NCBI GenBank assembly: GCA_039184865.1
Contig: JBCDAV010000021.1
Coordinates: forward strand, 22,773-86,772
Direction of reading: 5' to 3'
Length of the DNA: 64,000 nucleotides
Source of the DNA: Thermohalobaculum sp039184865
GTDB taxonomy: Bacteria; Pseudomonadota; Alphaproteobacteria; Rhodobacterales; Rhodobacteraceae
Shown here in pieces: positions 55,380 to 63,434 of the stretch. How positions within the stretch are numbered: the stretch's first letter is position 1; every line of letters starts with the position of its first letter. The position numbers and the translations under genes are program-made. Under the pieces are notes generated by a model that saw only the letters and a program-made list of their open reading frames with translations, did not search any database and was not told the origin of the DNA.

Positions 55380-56398
55380 GCTTTATCCGGCTCGGTTGCC
55401 TGGGCGCGCCGGCGTGCGTCCAATATCTCCGTCATCACTGCGCGCAGCAGCTCCGGCACCCCCTGCCCCGTGACGCCGGATATCGCATGGGTGACGGGCA
55501 CGCCTTCGCCCTGAAGGATCTCTGCGAACGCGCCGCCGTCCTCGCCCAGCGTGTCGACCTTGTTGACCGCGACGATGCGCGGCTTGTCGGCGAGCCCGGC
55601 GCCATATGCTTCAAGCTCGTCGCAGATCGTCTGATAATCGCCCTGAATGTCATCGGACGTCGCGTCAATCAGATGGACCAGCACGGCGCAGCGCTCGATG
55701 TGCCCAAGGAAACGATCGCCGAGCCCTGCCCCTTCGCTCGCGCCTTCGATCAGGCCGGGAATGTCCGCCAGGACGAATTCCCGATCATCGATCCCGACGA
55801 CGCCGAGATTGGGATGCAGCGTCGTGAACGGATAGTCGGCGATCTTTGGCCGCGCGTTCGACGTGGCCGCGAGGAAGGTCGATTTGCCGGCATTGGGAAG
55901 GCCGACGAGCCCGGCATCGGCGATCAGCTTCAGCCGCAGCCAGATCGTCCGCTCGATCGCGGGCTGGCCGGGATTGGCGTTGCGCGGCGCCTGATTGGTC
56001 GACGACTTGAAGTGCAGATTGCCCCATCCGCCGTTGCCGCCCTTGGCCAACAGAACCCGGTCGCCAAGATGATCGAGATCGGCGATCAACGTTTCCTGAT
56101 CCTCGTCGATGATCTCGGTGCCGACCGGGACACGCAGGGTGACATCGTCGCCGCCCTTGCCGGAGCGTTGCCGGCCCATGCCATGCTCGCCGTTCTTCGC
56201 CTTGAAGTGCTGCTGGTAGCGGAAGTCGATCAACGTGTTCAGGCCGTCGACCGCCTCGGCCCAGACGTCGCCACCCTTGCCCCCGTCACCGCCATCCGGC
56301 CCGCCGTACTCGATGAACGCCTCGCGCCGGAAGCTGACGCTTCCGGGACCGCCCGCGCCGGACCGGATATAGACCTTGGCAAGATCGAGAAACTTCAT
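55367..56398 (-). CDS. obgE: Obg-family GTPase
   Basis: A 343-residue GTPase in ribosome assembly and stress response. The N-terminal glycine-rich Obg fold (KFLDLAKVYIRSGAGGPGS) is followed by the G-domain: G1 GLPNAGKSTFL, G3 DIPGLIEGASEGAGLG, G4 VNKVDT. It ends in TAG. It is between the GNAT gene and proB in the rplU-rpmA-...-obgE-proB-proA order typical of Rhodobacterales. Confidence 0.96.
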   Translation of the reverse strand: MKFLDLAKVYIRSGAGGPGSVSFRREAFIEYGGPDGGDGGKGGDVWAEAVDGLNTLIDFRYQQHFKAKNGEHGMGRQRSGKGGDDVTLRVPVGTEIIDEDQETLIADLDHLGDRVLLAKGGNGGWGNLHFKSSTNQAPRNANPGQPAIERTIWLRLKLIADAGLVGLPNAGKSTFLAATSNARPKIADYPFTTLHPNLGVVGIDDREFVLADIPGLIEGASEGAGLGDRFLGHIERCAVLVHLIDATSDDIQGDYQTICDELEAYGAGLADKPRIVAVNKVDTLGEDGGAFAEILQGEGVPVTHAISGVTGQGVPELLRAVMTEILDARRRAQATEPDKAWAP

Positions 56399-56429
56399 GG
56401 CCGTTGCTTCGCCTCTGTCCCTGCCTGCG

Positions 56430-56954
56430 TCAACCGGCTTGCGCGCTGTATCTGAAGGTCACGGCAGGCACCTCGGCATCTCGACTGACCGAGTGCAGCC
56501 ATGTTTTCCCGGTCTCGACGAAACCGGCCTTGCGGAGCACCTGCTGCGAAGCCGGGTTGTCGAAGAACACCGACGCCCTGATCTCCGGCATCTCCTGATC
56601 GCCGATCAGATATGCGAGGAGACCGACGACCGCCTCGGAAGCGTAACCGGTCGACCAGAACGGCGGGCCGATCCAGTACCCAAGCTCGACAATCTCGGGC
56701 TTCAGGCTGATCAGGCCGACGAATTCCGCGCCATCGCTCGGTGTCGCGTCGATGGCCCAGACCCGCTCGCGATGCCGTCCGTCGAGGATCGCCGACACGT
56801 AGGCTTCGGCAAGCTGATCGCTGTAGGGGTGCGGGATCGACGTTGTCATCCCCGAGACCCTCCGGTCACCGGCGAAAAGTGTGATCGGTCCGGTGTCGGA
56901 CAGCCGCGGCGATCGGAGCAACAGGCGGCTGGTGGTCAGGTCGGGGACGGTCAT
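56430..56954 (-). CDS. GNAT N-acetyltransferase (RimJ/RimL-type)
   Basis: A 174-residue acetyltransferase: PDLTTSRLLLRSPRLSD at the N-terminus, GYWIGPPFWSTGYASEAV for the acetyl-CoA loop and VFFDNPASQQVLRKAGFVE at the C-terminus. The target (ribosomal protein, aminoglycoside or other) is not evident. Its start overlaps the end of the LysE-type gene (ATGA), so it is co-translated. Confidence 0.87.
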   Translation of the reverse strand: MTVPDLTTSRLLLRSPRLSDTGPITLFAGDRRVSGMTTSIPHPYSDQLAEAYVSAILDGRHRERVWAIDATPSDGAEFVGLISLKPEIVELGYWIGPPFWSTGYASEAVVGLLAYLIGDQEMPEIRASVFFDNPASQQVLRKAGFVETGKTWLHSVSRDAEVPAVTFRYSAQAG

Positions 56955-57562
56955 TGGGCGCCCTCCTTGATCAGTACGTAGACGACGCTGAGTGCTGTCG
57001 CGGTGGCAAGCCCGATCATGATCCAGCGCTCTGCCGGCCGACCCGCGACGAAGGCGGACAAGCGCTCACCGCCCCAGCACCAGAGGGGATGAAGCAGGCA
57101 CTGTACCGCAAGAAAAACCGCGGCGATGCCAAGCGTTGCATCTATGGGCGCCGTGCCTGCTTCGACAAAATTCGTGAACCCGGCCGTGATCATCGCCCAG
57201 GCCTTCGGGTTGAGCGGATGCACGATGAGACCAGCGGTCAGACCGGGTGCTGTGTCGTCCACGGAACCCGGTGCGATCCGGGCCCCCGCGATCCGCCAGG
57301 CGAGCCAGAGGATGTATGCGGCCGACCCCCATTTCAGCGCCGTGAAGAGCCACGGAACGGAGGCCGCCAGCGTCATGAGCCCGAAGCCGATCGGCCAGAT
57401 GATCAACTGCTTACCGAGAACGATCCCGCCGACAAACGGCAGCGCTGGGCGCAGACCAAAGCGTGCGCCCGCCGTCATCAGGATCATGTTTGCCGGGCCC
57501 GGCGTGCCCACCATGGCCAGCGCAAACACTGCAAATCCCGCGATGTCGACACCGGTCATCAT
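56951..57562 (-). CDS. LysE/RhtB-family amino acid exporter
   Basis: About 203 residues with six hydrophobic helices. The family start FAVFALAMVGTPGPANMILM and the NPKAW motif (HPLNPKAWAMI) are typical. It is expected to export amino acids or related compounds. I start at ATG 57562 because the frame to 57577 begins with TTG inside the rpmA terminator; GGGGAACC lies before the ATG. Confidence 0.84.
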   Translation of the reverse strand: MMTGVDIAGFAVFALAMVGTPGPANMILMTAGARFGLRPALPFVGGIVLGKQLIIWPIGFGLMTLAASVPWLFTALKWGSAAYILWLAWRIAGARIAPGSVDDTAPGLTAGLIVHPLNPKAWAMITAGFTNFVEAGTAPIDATLGIAAVFLAVQCLLHPLWCWGGERLSAFVAGRPAERWIMIGLATATALSVVYVLIKEGAQ

Positions 57563-57575
57563 CGGATGGTTCCCC

Positions 57576-57608
57576 AAAAAGCAAAGGGCCGGTCTGCAAG
57601 ACCGGCCC
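57576..57608 (-). terminator. strong terminator of rplU-rpmA (minus strand)
   Basis: A perfect 10-bp stem (GGGCCGGTCT with AGACCGGCCC, 3-base loop, forward positions 57586-57608) followed on the minus strand by TTTGCTTTTT. It sits 34 bases after the rpmA stop and overlaps the LysE gene leader, so the LysE-GNAT-obgE-pro genes get little read-through or their own promoter. Confidence 0.9.
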
Positions 57609-57641
57609 CGAATGCATCAGCGGTATTCGTGTCCGGTCAGG

Positions 57642-57911
57642 TCACTCTGCGGCCTCGACCGCTGGGAGCACCGAGATGAACGTGCGGCCCTTGAGGCCCT
57701 TGCGGAAGGTCACATGGCCCTCGGCCGTGGCGAAGATCGTGTGGTCCTTGCCCATGCCGACATTCTCGCCCGGCCACCATTTGGTGCCACGCTGCCGGCA
57801 GATGATGTTGCCCGGGATGACCAGCTCGCCACCGAACTTTTTCACGCCGAGACGGCGCCCGGCGCTGTCGCGGCCATTGCGGGAACTTCCGCCTGCCTTT
57901 TTGTGTGCCAT
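57642..57911 (-). CDS. rpmA: 50S ribosomal protein L27
   Basis: An 89-residue ribosomal protein, normal length: AHKKAGGSSRNGRDS at the start, RRLGVKKFGGELVIPGNII in the middle and VGMGKDHTIFATAEG towards the end. It is at the peptidyl-transferase centre. Twelve bases separate it from rplU, with which it is always paired. Confidence 0.98.
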   Translation of the reverse strand: MAHKKAGGSSRNGRDSAGRRLGVKKFGGELVIPGNIICRQRGTKWWPGENVGMGKDHTIFATAEGHVTFRKGLKGRTFISVLPAVEAAE

Positions 57912-57923
57912 CGCGTCGTCTCC

Positions 57924-58670
57924 TTACTCGGATGCGGCTTCGGCGACGAAGTCCTTCGCCTGACCGATCCAGTTGTCGCGCTCGATCCGCCCCTTGAAGC
58001 TGAGCTGATCGTCCATGAAGGCAATCTCGGCGGGACCCCACTCGACGATCTGCCAGAAGTGGAAAACGCCGTTCGCGTTGAGCTTTGCGCTCAGGCCCGG
58101 TCCGACGCCGGAGATCTTGGTCAGATCGTCCGGCTCGCCCTGCGGCTCCTCGAGCAGGTTGCCCGGCTTCTCGGCTTCGACCGTGGGTGCCTCCGTGGCG
58201 GGAGCCTCCTCGGTCGCGGCATCGGTGCCCTTCGCCTTCTTCGCAGCCTTGGTTGCCTTCGGCGCGGTTTTCTCCGCCGGCGCAGGCGCCGCAGCAGCTA
58301 TCGCGCCGGTTGCCGTTCCCGCACCCAATGCAGCCTTCACACCGGACGCATCGGCTCCGGTCGTGAGGATATCCATGATCTTCACAGTCGTCAGGTATTG
58401 CCGATGACCTTTGAGCCGACGAGACGAGTGCTTGCGGCGCCGGCGCTTGAGGTTCAGCGTTTTCTCGCCGCGCCTCTGCTCGACGATCTCGGCCTGCACA
58501 CCCGCGCCGTCGATCATCGGCGTGCCGACCGTGAGAGCATCACCACCGATCATCAGCACGTCGTTGAATTGGACCGTTTCGCCCGCGTCGGCTGCGAGCT
58601 TTTCGACAGTCAGCGTGTCGCCAGATGCGACCTTGTACTGCTTGCCGCCTGTCTTGATGACAGCGAACAT
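57924..58670 (-). CDS. rplU: 50S ribosomal protein L21 with long C-terminal extension
   Basis: A 248-residue L21. The core (about 1-103) is standard: MFAVIKTGGKQYKVASGD and LKRRRRKHSSRRLKGHRQ. Ordinary L21 ends there. The remainder is an Ala/Pro/Lys/Glu linker (about 120-180) and then a domain with DDLTKISGVGPGLSAKLNANG, a helix-hairpin-helix-type motif also found in other ribosomal or nucleic-acid proteins, followed by WIGQAKDFVAEAASE. This tail is common in Rhodobacterales and its purpose is unclear. Confidence 0.95.
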   Translation of the reverse strand: MFAVIKTGGKQYKVASGDTLTVEKLAADAGETVQFNDVLMIGGDALTVGTPMIDGAGVQAEIVEQRRGEKTLNLKRRRRKHSSRRLKGHRQYLTTVKIMDILTTGADASGVKAALGAGTATGAIAAAAPAPAEKTAPKATKAAKKAKGTDAATEEAPATEAPTVEAEKPGNLLEEPQGEPDDLTKISGVGPGLSAKLNANGVFHFWQIVEWGPAEIAFMDDQLSFKGRIERDNWIGQAKDFVAEAASE

Positions 58671-58813
58671 GTCTATCTTCCTTCTTACGACCGCGTCCTT
58701 CGGCGGCCCGGTCGCCCGGACACTTTCGGTTGCGAAACAACCAGCCTCAAACAGCGCATCCGCGGTGCGGACGTTTTGTACAGGCGTCTTTGAAGGTCGC
58801 CTGCGGAGCGCGG

Positions 58814-58842
58814 TATATCTTCGTCCTGCCCTGCGAAGTCAA
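58814..58842 (-). promoter_or_regulatory. rplU: rplU-rpmA promoter (minus strand)
   Basis: On the minus strand: -35 TTGACT (58842-58837), 17 bases, -10 GATATA (58819-58814). A start around 58805 would give a leader of about 135 bases before rplU, suitable for ribosomal-protein control. Confidence 0.65.
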
Positions 58843-58886
58843 GCAGAACTCACCCAAATTGCCGCATAAATCCGGCGACTTCCCTC

Positions 58887-58915
58887 TTGCGGAGGGTGAT
58901 CGGCGTGGCTAGGTT
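58887..58915 (+). promoter_or_regulatory. tRNA-Ser promoter
   Basis: -35 TTGCGG (58887-58892), exactly 17 bases, -10 TAGGTT (58910-58915), then the tRNA begins 26 bases later. The boxes are a good fit to alphaproteobacterial stable-RNA promoters. Confidence 0.6.
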
Positions 58916-58941
58916 CCGCGCTCTCGGATGACCCCGAGTGC

Positions 58942-59031
58942 GGAGAGGTGCCGGAGTGGTCGAACGGGGCGGTCTCGAAAACCGTTGTGGGCGCGAGTCC
59001 ACCCAGGGTTCGAATCCCTGTCTCTCCGCCA
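58942..59031 (+). tRNA. tRNA-Ser (anticodon CGA)
   Basis: A 90-base serine tRNA with encoded CCA end (59029-59031). The acceptor arms GGAGAGG and TCTCTCC pair, the anticodon loop CTCGAAA gives anticodon CGA, the long extra arm identifies it as serine, and the T-arm GGTTCGAATCC is canonical. It reads UCG. The 3' end of tRNA-Ser genes is a favoured integration site, and the composition changes right after it. Confidence 0.97.
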
Positions 59032-59472
59032 CATAAACAACATAAGTGTTTGAGATTTATTCACAAAACTGACTGAAGTCTCTCGAAATCCATACATTAC
59101 CCCATACCCGGAGCTGCGTTTGAGGTGTCTGGACACCTGTTTGATCACCGCCTTCATTTGAACGGGATACAATGACTGACATCTGACCTTGGCGAGCTGC
59201 GTTTCGGCATGATGCTAGACTACGCAATCCGCGGTCGCGCAAAGGACAACCAAGTTCCAAATTGATATCCCAACTAACGAATCCTGCGGAAGCGACCAGT
59301 GAAATCTCTGCGGCAACGTGAGGGGTTAGACTATAATCGAAGGTGCGCGCGTCTAGCCATCGCCTTGAGCTCCACGCGCCGCATACGCGCCACCTCGGGC
59401 AACGCCAATAGTATCCGTTACGAATGGTGAGGTTCGAGCGCCCCCGATGCCGAAAGCGCTCATTACTGACAG
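59032..59472. other. start of the AT-richer island; no confident gene
   Basis: Beyond the tRNA, GC falls and no familiar protein is seen. A minus-strand frame (59057-59485, 142 residues, Trp/Cys/Arg-rich) starts by overlapping the HTH gene stop, but has atypical composition and no homologue I know. No copy of the tRNA 3' end was found in the window, so attachment sites are not demonstrated. Confidence 0.4.
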
Positions 59473-59922
59473 TCAGGATTGCCAAGGCATTGCGCGGATA
59501 CGCTTGCTTGCGCGAGAGACCCGTTTGCGCAGGGTAGTGGGCGCTTTGCCGGTGAGGGATGCTAACTCGAAGTATGTGTAGCCCTCAGCAATCTTCTCCA
59601 CGAGGTTATAATCGGCAACGCTAACCCTTAGTAGGTCCAGTTCCGAGTTTGCCTCTACCATGGCAGCAGGATCGCTCGGTCCAGCCAACCACGGGATCGA
59701 TCGCAATCTCAGCCGCCGGGCGCGGTCCCGATTGCGGCGGGCTCCAGACTGAATGCGACGCTCGACATCAGAGCGGTCAAACGGATTATGACTCTCAATG
59801 TCATAGAGGGTTTGCTCGAGGGCGTACTAAAGCCCCCAGTGGCGATCGTTCGATGTGGTGGATCTGATTAGCTGTTCTTGAGCACGGGCATATTCTGCCC
59901 AGTTGACCGGTTGGTCTTCCAT
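59473..59922 (-). pseudogene. helix-turn-helix (sigma-region-4-like) gene with an in-frame amber codon
   Basis: Reading the minus strand from ATG 59922 (AGGACT upstream) gives 31 residues (MEDQPVNWAEYARAQEQLI...), then TAG at 59829-59827, then the same frame continues for about 117 residues (YALEQTLYDIESHNPFDRSD... to MPWQS). The second part carries a HTH at VEKIAEGYTYFELASLTGKA and TTLRKRVSRASKRI, like sigma region 4. Both parts look coding and are in one frame. It is 210 bases after the ATPase stop and probably in its operon. An alternative ATG at 59997 is in frame. It could be a nonsense-mutated gene, an error, or a read-through. Confidence 0.6.
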
Positions 59923-60132
59923 CGTAGTCCTCATTGTCTGTGCGGCCCGTGTGGCACCGCGAGGTTGAAGAACACTGGTCTTCTTGGGCGTTTTCATAGG
60001 CTCAGGCGCTGTGCTGGCTGATGACGGTCACCCGCGTCGACCAAGTATTCGTGGGGCTAGGATATCAAATCTTACCGATATCCTCAACTTCAGGGAGATG
60101 GCGGCGGCCATTTGTGACAGCCGCCGCGATTA

Positions 60133-61980
60133 TCAGGTCGTCAACTGGATACGCAGCGCCTCTGACCATTCGCGCTGCAGCTTATCGAGGGTCCGATGAG
60201 CTTCTTCGTTCTCGAGCGACAAAGCAGACTGCGTGCGGGCGAGAGACAGCAGGAGGAGTTCTAGCGCCACCAGCGGGCCAGACTGTTCGCGCACGTGCTT
60301 TGCGCCGGTGTTCTCCTCGCTGTCGTCTACGCCATCTTGCGCCTCAAGCTTGCGGATAGGGTCATAGAGTTCCGAGAAGAACGGATGGGCAGTGTTGATC
60401 GATAGAATGATCCGGCCGAAGCGATGCTCCGCTCGGTAGAACGGCCAGAACTCGTCGTGCACGTACTTAATTAGGTACCGTGACGCTTTCACCCGTTCAA
60501 ACGCCTCGGCGTCCGTCTCGTTTGCACGCTTCAACGAGACTGCAAGAGTGCGAAGGTTCTCTTGGACTTGCTCTTCCTCGTCCGCACTTAGGGCCAGCGA
60601 GTGCGCTTGATGTGGGTCCGACGCCGTAGCCTTGCTTTCGCTTGTCGATGGTTTGGCTGCCGCAGCGTTGATCCGCTGCGCGCTCTGAAAACGCCGGATC
60701 TCTTGGATGACTGTGCTGATGTCCTCGCCAATGCCCTTCTTGATTGCGTCTTTGACATAGCCTTCGGGCCTCACGCCTTGCTTGTTGGCCGCAACGCCAA
60801 AAGCCTCGTCAAGTTCACCGGGGAAGTCGATCTGCACACGGAACCAGTGCGTGATTGAGTGGCGTGTCGTCAGCTCAGGCATGCGATCAGCGAACAGCTC
60901 GCGCCCATTCCGCAAGATCGAAACCGTCTGGCCATTAAAGATGTGTAGGTCGTTCCTGAGCGTCTTCTGTGGTAGATGATACCATTCTTCGATGGGCAAC
61001 TTGTACAGGCTGATCTTGATCTTAGAAGTCTCGCTGTCTTCCTTGTCGTGGACAGCGACATCAACGAGCTTTGCTGTCACAAGCTTACTGCCTTTGGCCT
61101 CAACATCCGCGAGGTACTTGCGGTGCCGAGCGTCAGCCATTGAGTAGGTTGGATCGAAGGCAGTGACGCGGCGATTGTTGATGAAGAGACGCAGGCCGTC
61201 GCCAATCGCTCGCCTGTAAACCCTAGCCATTTCCTTGGTTGCGTGATCAACTAATGTGCTGGCCTTGGCGTAACTAAGCCTGTCACAATCAGGCATGAAG
61301 ATGATGGTGCCGGAGTTGCCCAACGCCTCTCTCAGGTCATCCCTAAGCTCAGCAAGCAAATCCTGCTGGTTCTGGTCCTTTGGGAACGACATTGGTTTCT
61401 GGATAATGTCGGCAACGTCTTCCGGCAGCTCTTCAAGGAGCTCGGGGTCGGGCAATAACACGTTGTTGACTCGCTCACGACCAATCGCGTCCACATCCAA
61501 TGCTAGGTTGTAGATCGCACCAGGTTCTTGCCACGAGTAGAATTCCACTAGAGAGCTCATGCTCAGCGCAGCGGTCTTCATGCCCATGCCGAACCGACCA
61601 ATCCCAACCCGGTTATTGAAATTCATCGAACCGCCAAACGCCATCGCGACCTTCAGTACGTTAGGCGCCATACCTTGACCGTTGTCCAGTACCACAACGT
61701 CAGTCTTGTAAGCACCCTTCTTGCCAACTTGTCGGAAGTAAATGCGAACCTCATTTGCACCTGCCTGCACAGCATTGTCGACGTGCTCGCAGAGTGCTGA
61801 CGTCGTGTCGTTGTAACCCTGATCCCGCAACGACGAGACCAGGGTTTGAGCAAAGAAGAGCGGGACGTTGGCACCATCCTTGAGAATGCGGTTCATGACC
61901 GTCTTACCGCCCTTGGGCGCGTCGAGAGCCCAGCTCAGTTCGGGTTCTTGAAGGGTTATGACGTCGTTGTCATTCAACAT
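60133..61980 (-). CDS. GHKL ATPase, MORC/HSP90-like, probable defence protein
   Basis: A 615-residue cytoplasmic ATPase. The GHKL motifs are intact: N-box ALCEHVDNAVQAGA (Glu65, Asn69), G1 VVVLDNGQGM (Asp99), G2 GIGRFGMGMKTAALS. This order and the large transducer region (about 170-400) are those of MORC/HSP90-type ATPases; the C-terminal third is acidic and helical, with a coiled coil near the end (EEAHRTLDKLQREWSEAL). Bacterial MORC-like proteins are known from restriction-modification and other defence loci (family knowledge); no nuclease, helicase or methylase is next to it here. GGAGACC precedes ATG 61980. The GC is lower than in the core genome. Confidence 0.72.
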   Translation of the reverse strand: MLNDNDVITLQEPELSWALDAPKGGKTVMNRILKDGANVPLFFAQTLVSSLRDQGYNDTTSALCEHVDNAVQAGANEVRIYFRQVGKKGAYKTDVVVLDNGQGMAPNVLKVAMAFGGSMNFNNRVGIGRFGMGMKTAALSMSSLVEFYSWQEPGAIYNLALDVDAIGRERVNNVLLPDPELLEELPEDVADIIQKPMSFPKDQNQQDLLAELRDDLREALGNSGTIIFMPDCDRLSYAKASTLVDHATKEMARVYRRAIGDGLRLFINNRRVTAFDPTYSMADARHRKYLADVEAKGSKLVTAKLVDVAVHDKEDSETSKIKISLYKLPIEEWYHLPQKTLRNDLHIFNGQTVSILRNGRELFADRMPELTTRHSITHWFRVQIDFPGELDEAFGVAANKQGVRPEGYVKDAIKKGIGEDISTVIQEIRRFQSAQRINAAAAKPSTSESKATASDPHQAHSLALSADEEEQVQENLRTLAVSLKRANETDAEAFERVKASRYLIKYVHDEFWPFYRAEHRFGRIILSINTAHPFFSELYDPIRKLEAQDGVDDSEENTGAKHVREQSGPLVALELLLLSLARTQSALSLENEEAHRTLDKLQREWSEALRIQLTT

Positions 61981-62116
61981 TTTGGTCTCCAGGTTTGTTC
62001 GTGAGCGCTGTGCTGCACGAGAGAGCGAGACATCACGGTGTCTCAGATGTTAGGAGACGAGATCGTACGCATGTGACCAGGCGTGGAGTCTCGGGGTCGC
62101 AAGATTCGCGGTAATC

Positions 62117-62490
62117 CTAGAAGGCTGTGGACTTATAAACCCGCAACCAGAGCCGGATCGCAGCGAGTTTGACGAAGGCAAGGGAGCTGGCGGCGCGCTT
62201 CTCATACCGCGTCGCAATGCGACGGCAGTGCTTGATGCGGTTGAAGAAGAATTCCACCAAGTCTCAGTCTCGGTAGAGGTGGGGACAAAAGCAGATTTGG
62301 TCTCCGTGATTGCGCCGCGGCGGGACGTTCGCCCAGCCGCCTTGTGACGATACGAGCTTCCAGATTGCATCCGCGTCATAGGCCTTGTCGGCTAACAGCA
62401 TTCGGCCACGTGGCAGGCCGCTGAGCAGACCTGTGGCACAGATGCTGTCGTGCTCATGCCCTGGAGCCAACGCAGTCAGATTGGAAGGCC
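62117..62490 (-). pseudogene. relic of an IS5-family transposase
   Basis: On the minus strand the frame from about 62490 gives NLTALAPGHEHDS, LLSGLPRGRMLLADKAYDAD and PPRRNHGD, then an internal TGA after YRD, and in the same frame DLVEFFFNRIKHCRRIATRYEK and ASSLAFVKLAAIRLWLR to a TAG at 62117. These are the middle and C-terminus of an IS5-type DDE transposase, missing its N-terminus and interrupted by a stop. Inactive. Confidence 0.75.
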
Positions 62491-62681
62491 GTTATCGAGC
62501 TTGGTCGCTCATGAATTTTACACTGTCACGCTCAACGCTGATATGCTTTAGTAAACTATGCTTTTGGGGTTTAAATGCTGCACACACTTCACTTGTTACC
62601 CAGTTTGGTTGCTCAGCCCACGAGCGACGTTGCAGCTTAGATGTTTCACGTGGTTTGCATTGATGCTTTGGGGATAGTATA
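62491..62681. other. AT-rich spacer between IS relic and orphan gene
   Basis: Low GC, no coding frame of interest. Probably contains the promoter of the orphan gene at 62682. Nothing else recognised. Confidence 0.4.
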
Positions 62682-63101
62682 ATGTATATTCGAGACTACA
62701 TCCTCGAAGTTGGGCAGTTTGACTCAATTTCCTTGGAGTTGGAGGTTTCAAATAACCTCTCGTCGCTTTCTGGAATTGAGGTTGATAGGAATGCCATTCT
62801 TCGCTTCCTCAACTTTCTAACCGGAGGCGACGCCTTTGTTCCATATGATGTTTCGGGTTCAATCTATACGGCGAATGCGATTGAGATAATCGACGGTGAT
62901 CTTTCGCTTGTAGGAGATCAAATTGCGTTACTGTCTGGGGCGTTGCTAGAGGTATCGATTGCAGATCAAAGTTGGTTTGACTCGCAGATCGATCTGATCA
63001 GATCAGAGTATGAAGCGGCCACTGCAGATCTGCCGGGCTTTAGGTTTGATGAATGGGCTGAAGGTGCGGCTGGCTTCGCAAGTTCCTTCTTTGGGAACTG
63101 A
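62682..63101 (+). CDS. acidic orphan protein, probably truncated by an IS insertion
   Basis: A 139-residue acidic protein, AT-rich codon use: MYIRDYILEVGQFDSISLEL, then YDVSGSIYTANAIEIIDGDLSLVGDQ and a hydrophobic C-terminus (GFASSFFGN). The stop TGA at 63099-63101 coincides with the first bases of the IS element, so the natural gene may have been longer. No family recognised. No ribosome-binding site of the usual strength is seen before ATG 62682. Confidence 0.5.
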   Translation: MYIRDYILEVGQFDSISLELEVSNNLSSLSGIEVDRNAILRFLNFLTGGDAFVPYDVSGSIYTANAIEIIDGDLSLVGDQIALLSGALLEVSIADQSWFDSQIDLIRSEYEAATADLPGFRFDEWAEGAAGFASSFFGN

Positions 63102-63155
63102 GCCTCCCCAGAAGAGTTGGTCCACCGTTATGTTTAGGAAAACGGAGGATCAGAG

Positions 63156-63434
63156 ATGGCAAACAAGCGAGCCAAGCCCGAAGAGATTGTCACGAAGCTG
63201 CGGCAGGTGGAGATACTTGTGGGTCCGGGAATGCCGAGAACGGATGCGATCCGACAGATTGGTGTGACCGAGCAGACCTATTATCGCTGGCGTAAGAAGT
63301 ATGGAGGCATGGGCACCGAACAGCTCAAAGAGTTGAAACGGTTGCAGAAGGAAAACGAACGTCTCCGCCGGGCCGTGTCAGACCTCACTTTGGATAAGCT
63401 GATCCTTTCAGAGGCTGCGCGGGGAAACTTCTGA
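63156..63434 (+). CDS. IS3-family transposase OrfA
   Basis: A 92-residue OrfA: HTH (IVTKLRQVEILVGPG, then IGVTEQTYYRWRKKYGG) and a leucine zipper (LKRLQKENERLRRAVSDL) ending LSEAARGNF. This is the IS407-type form. Its stop at 63432-63434 overlaps the -1 frame of orfB, so OrfAB is expected from programmed frameshifting near the end of orfA. Confidence 0.93.
   Translation: MANKRAKPEEIVTKLRQVEILVGPGMPRTDAIRQIGVTEQTYYRWRKKYGGMGTEQLKELKRLQKENERLRRAVSDLTLDKLILSEAARGNF

Noticed and set aside
57126..58793. Plus-strand frame of 555 residues opposite LysE, rpmA and rplU
   Set aside because: Antisense shadow; the minus-strand genes are unambiguous.
59007..59031. tRNA 3' end as a demonstrated attachment site
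   Set aside because: No second copy of this stretch and no integrase were found within the window, so integration here is only suggested.
59057..59485. Minus-strand frame of 142 residues after the tRNA
   Set aside because: Unusual Trp/Cys/Arg composition, no ribosome-binding site beyond overlap with the HTH gene, no recognisable family; left as unassigned sequence.
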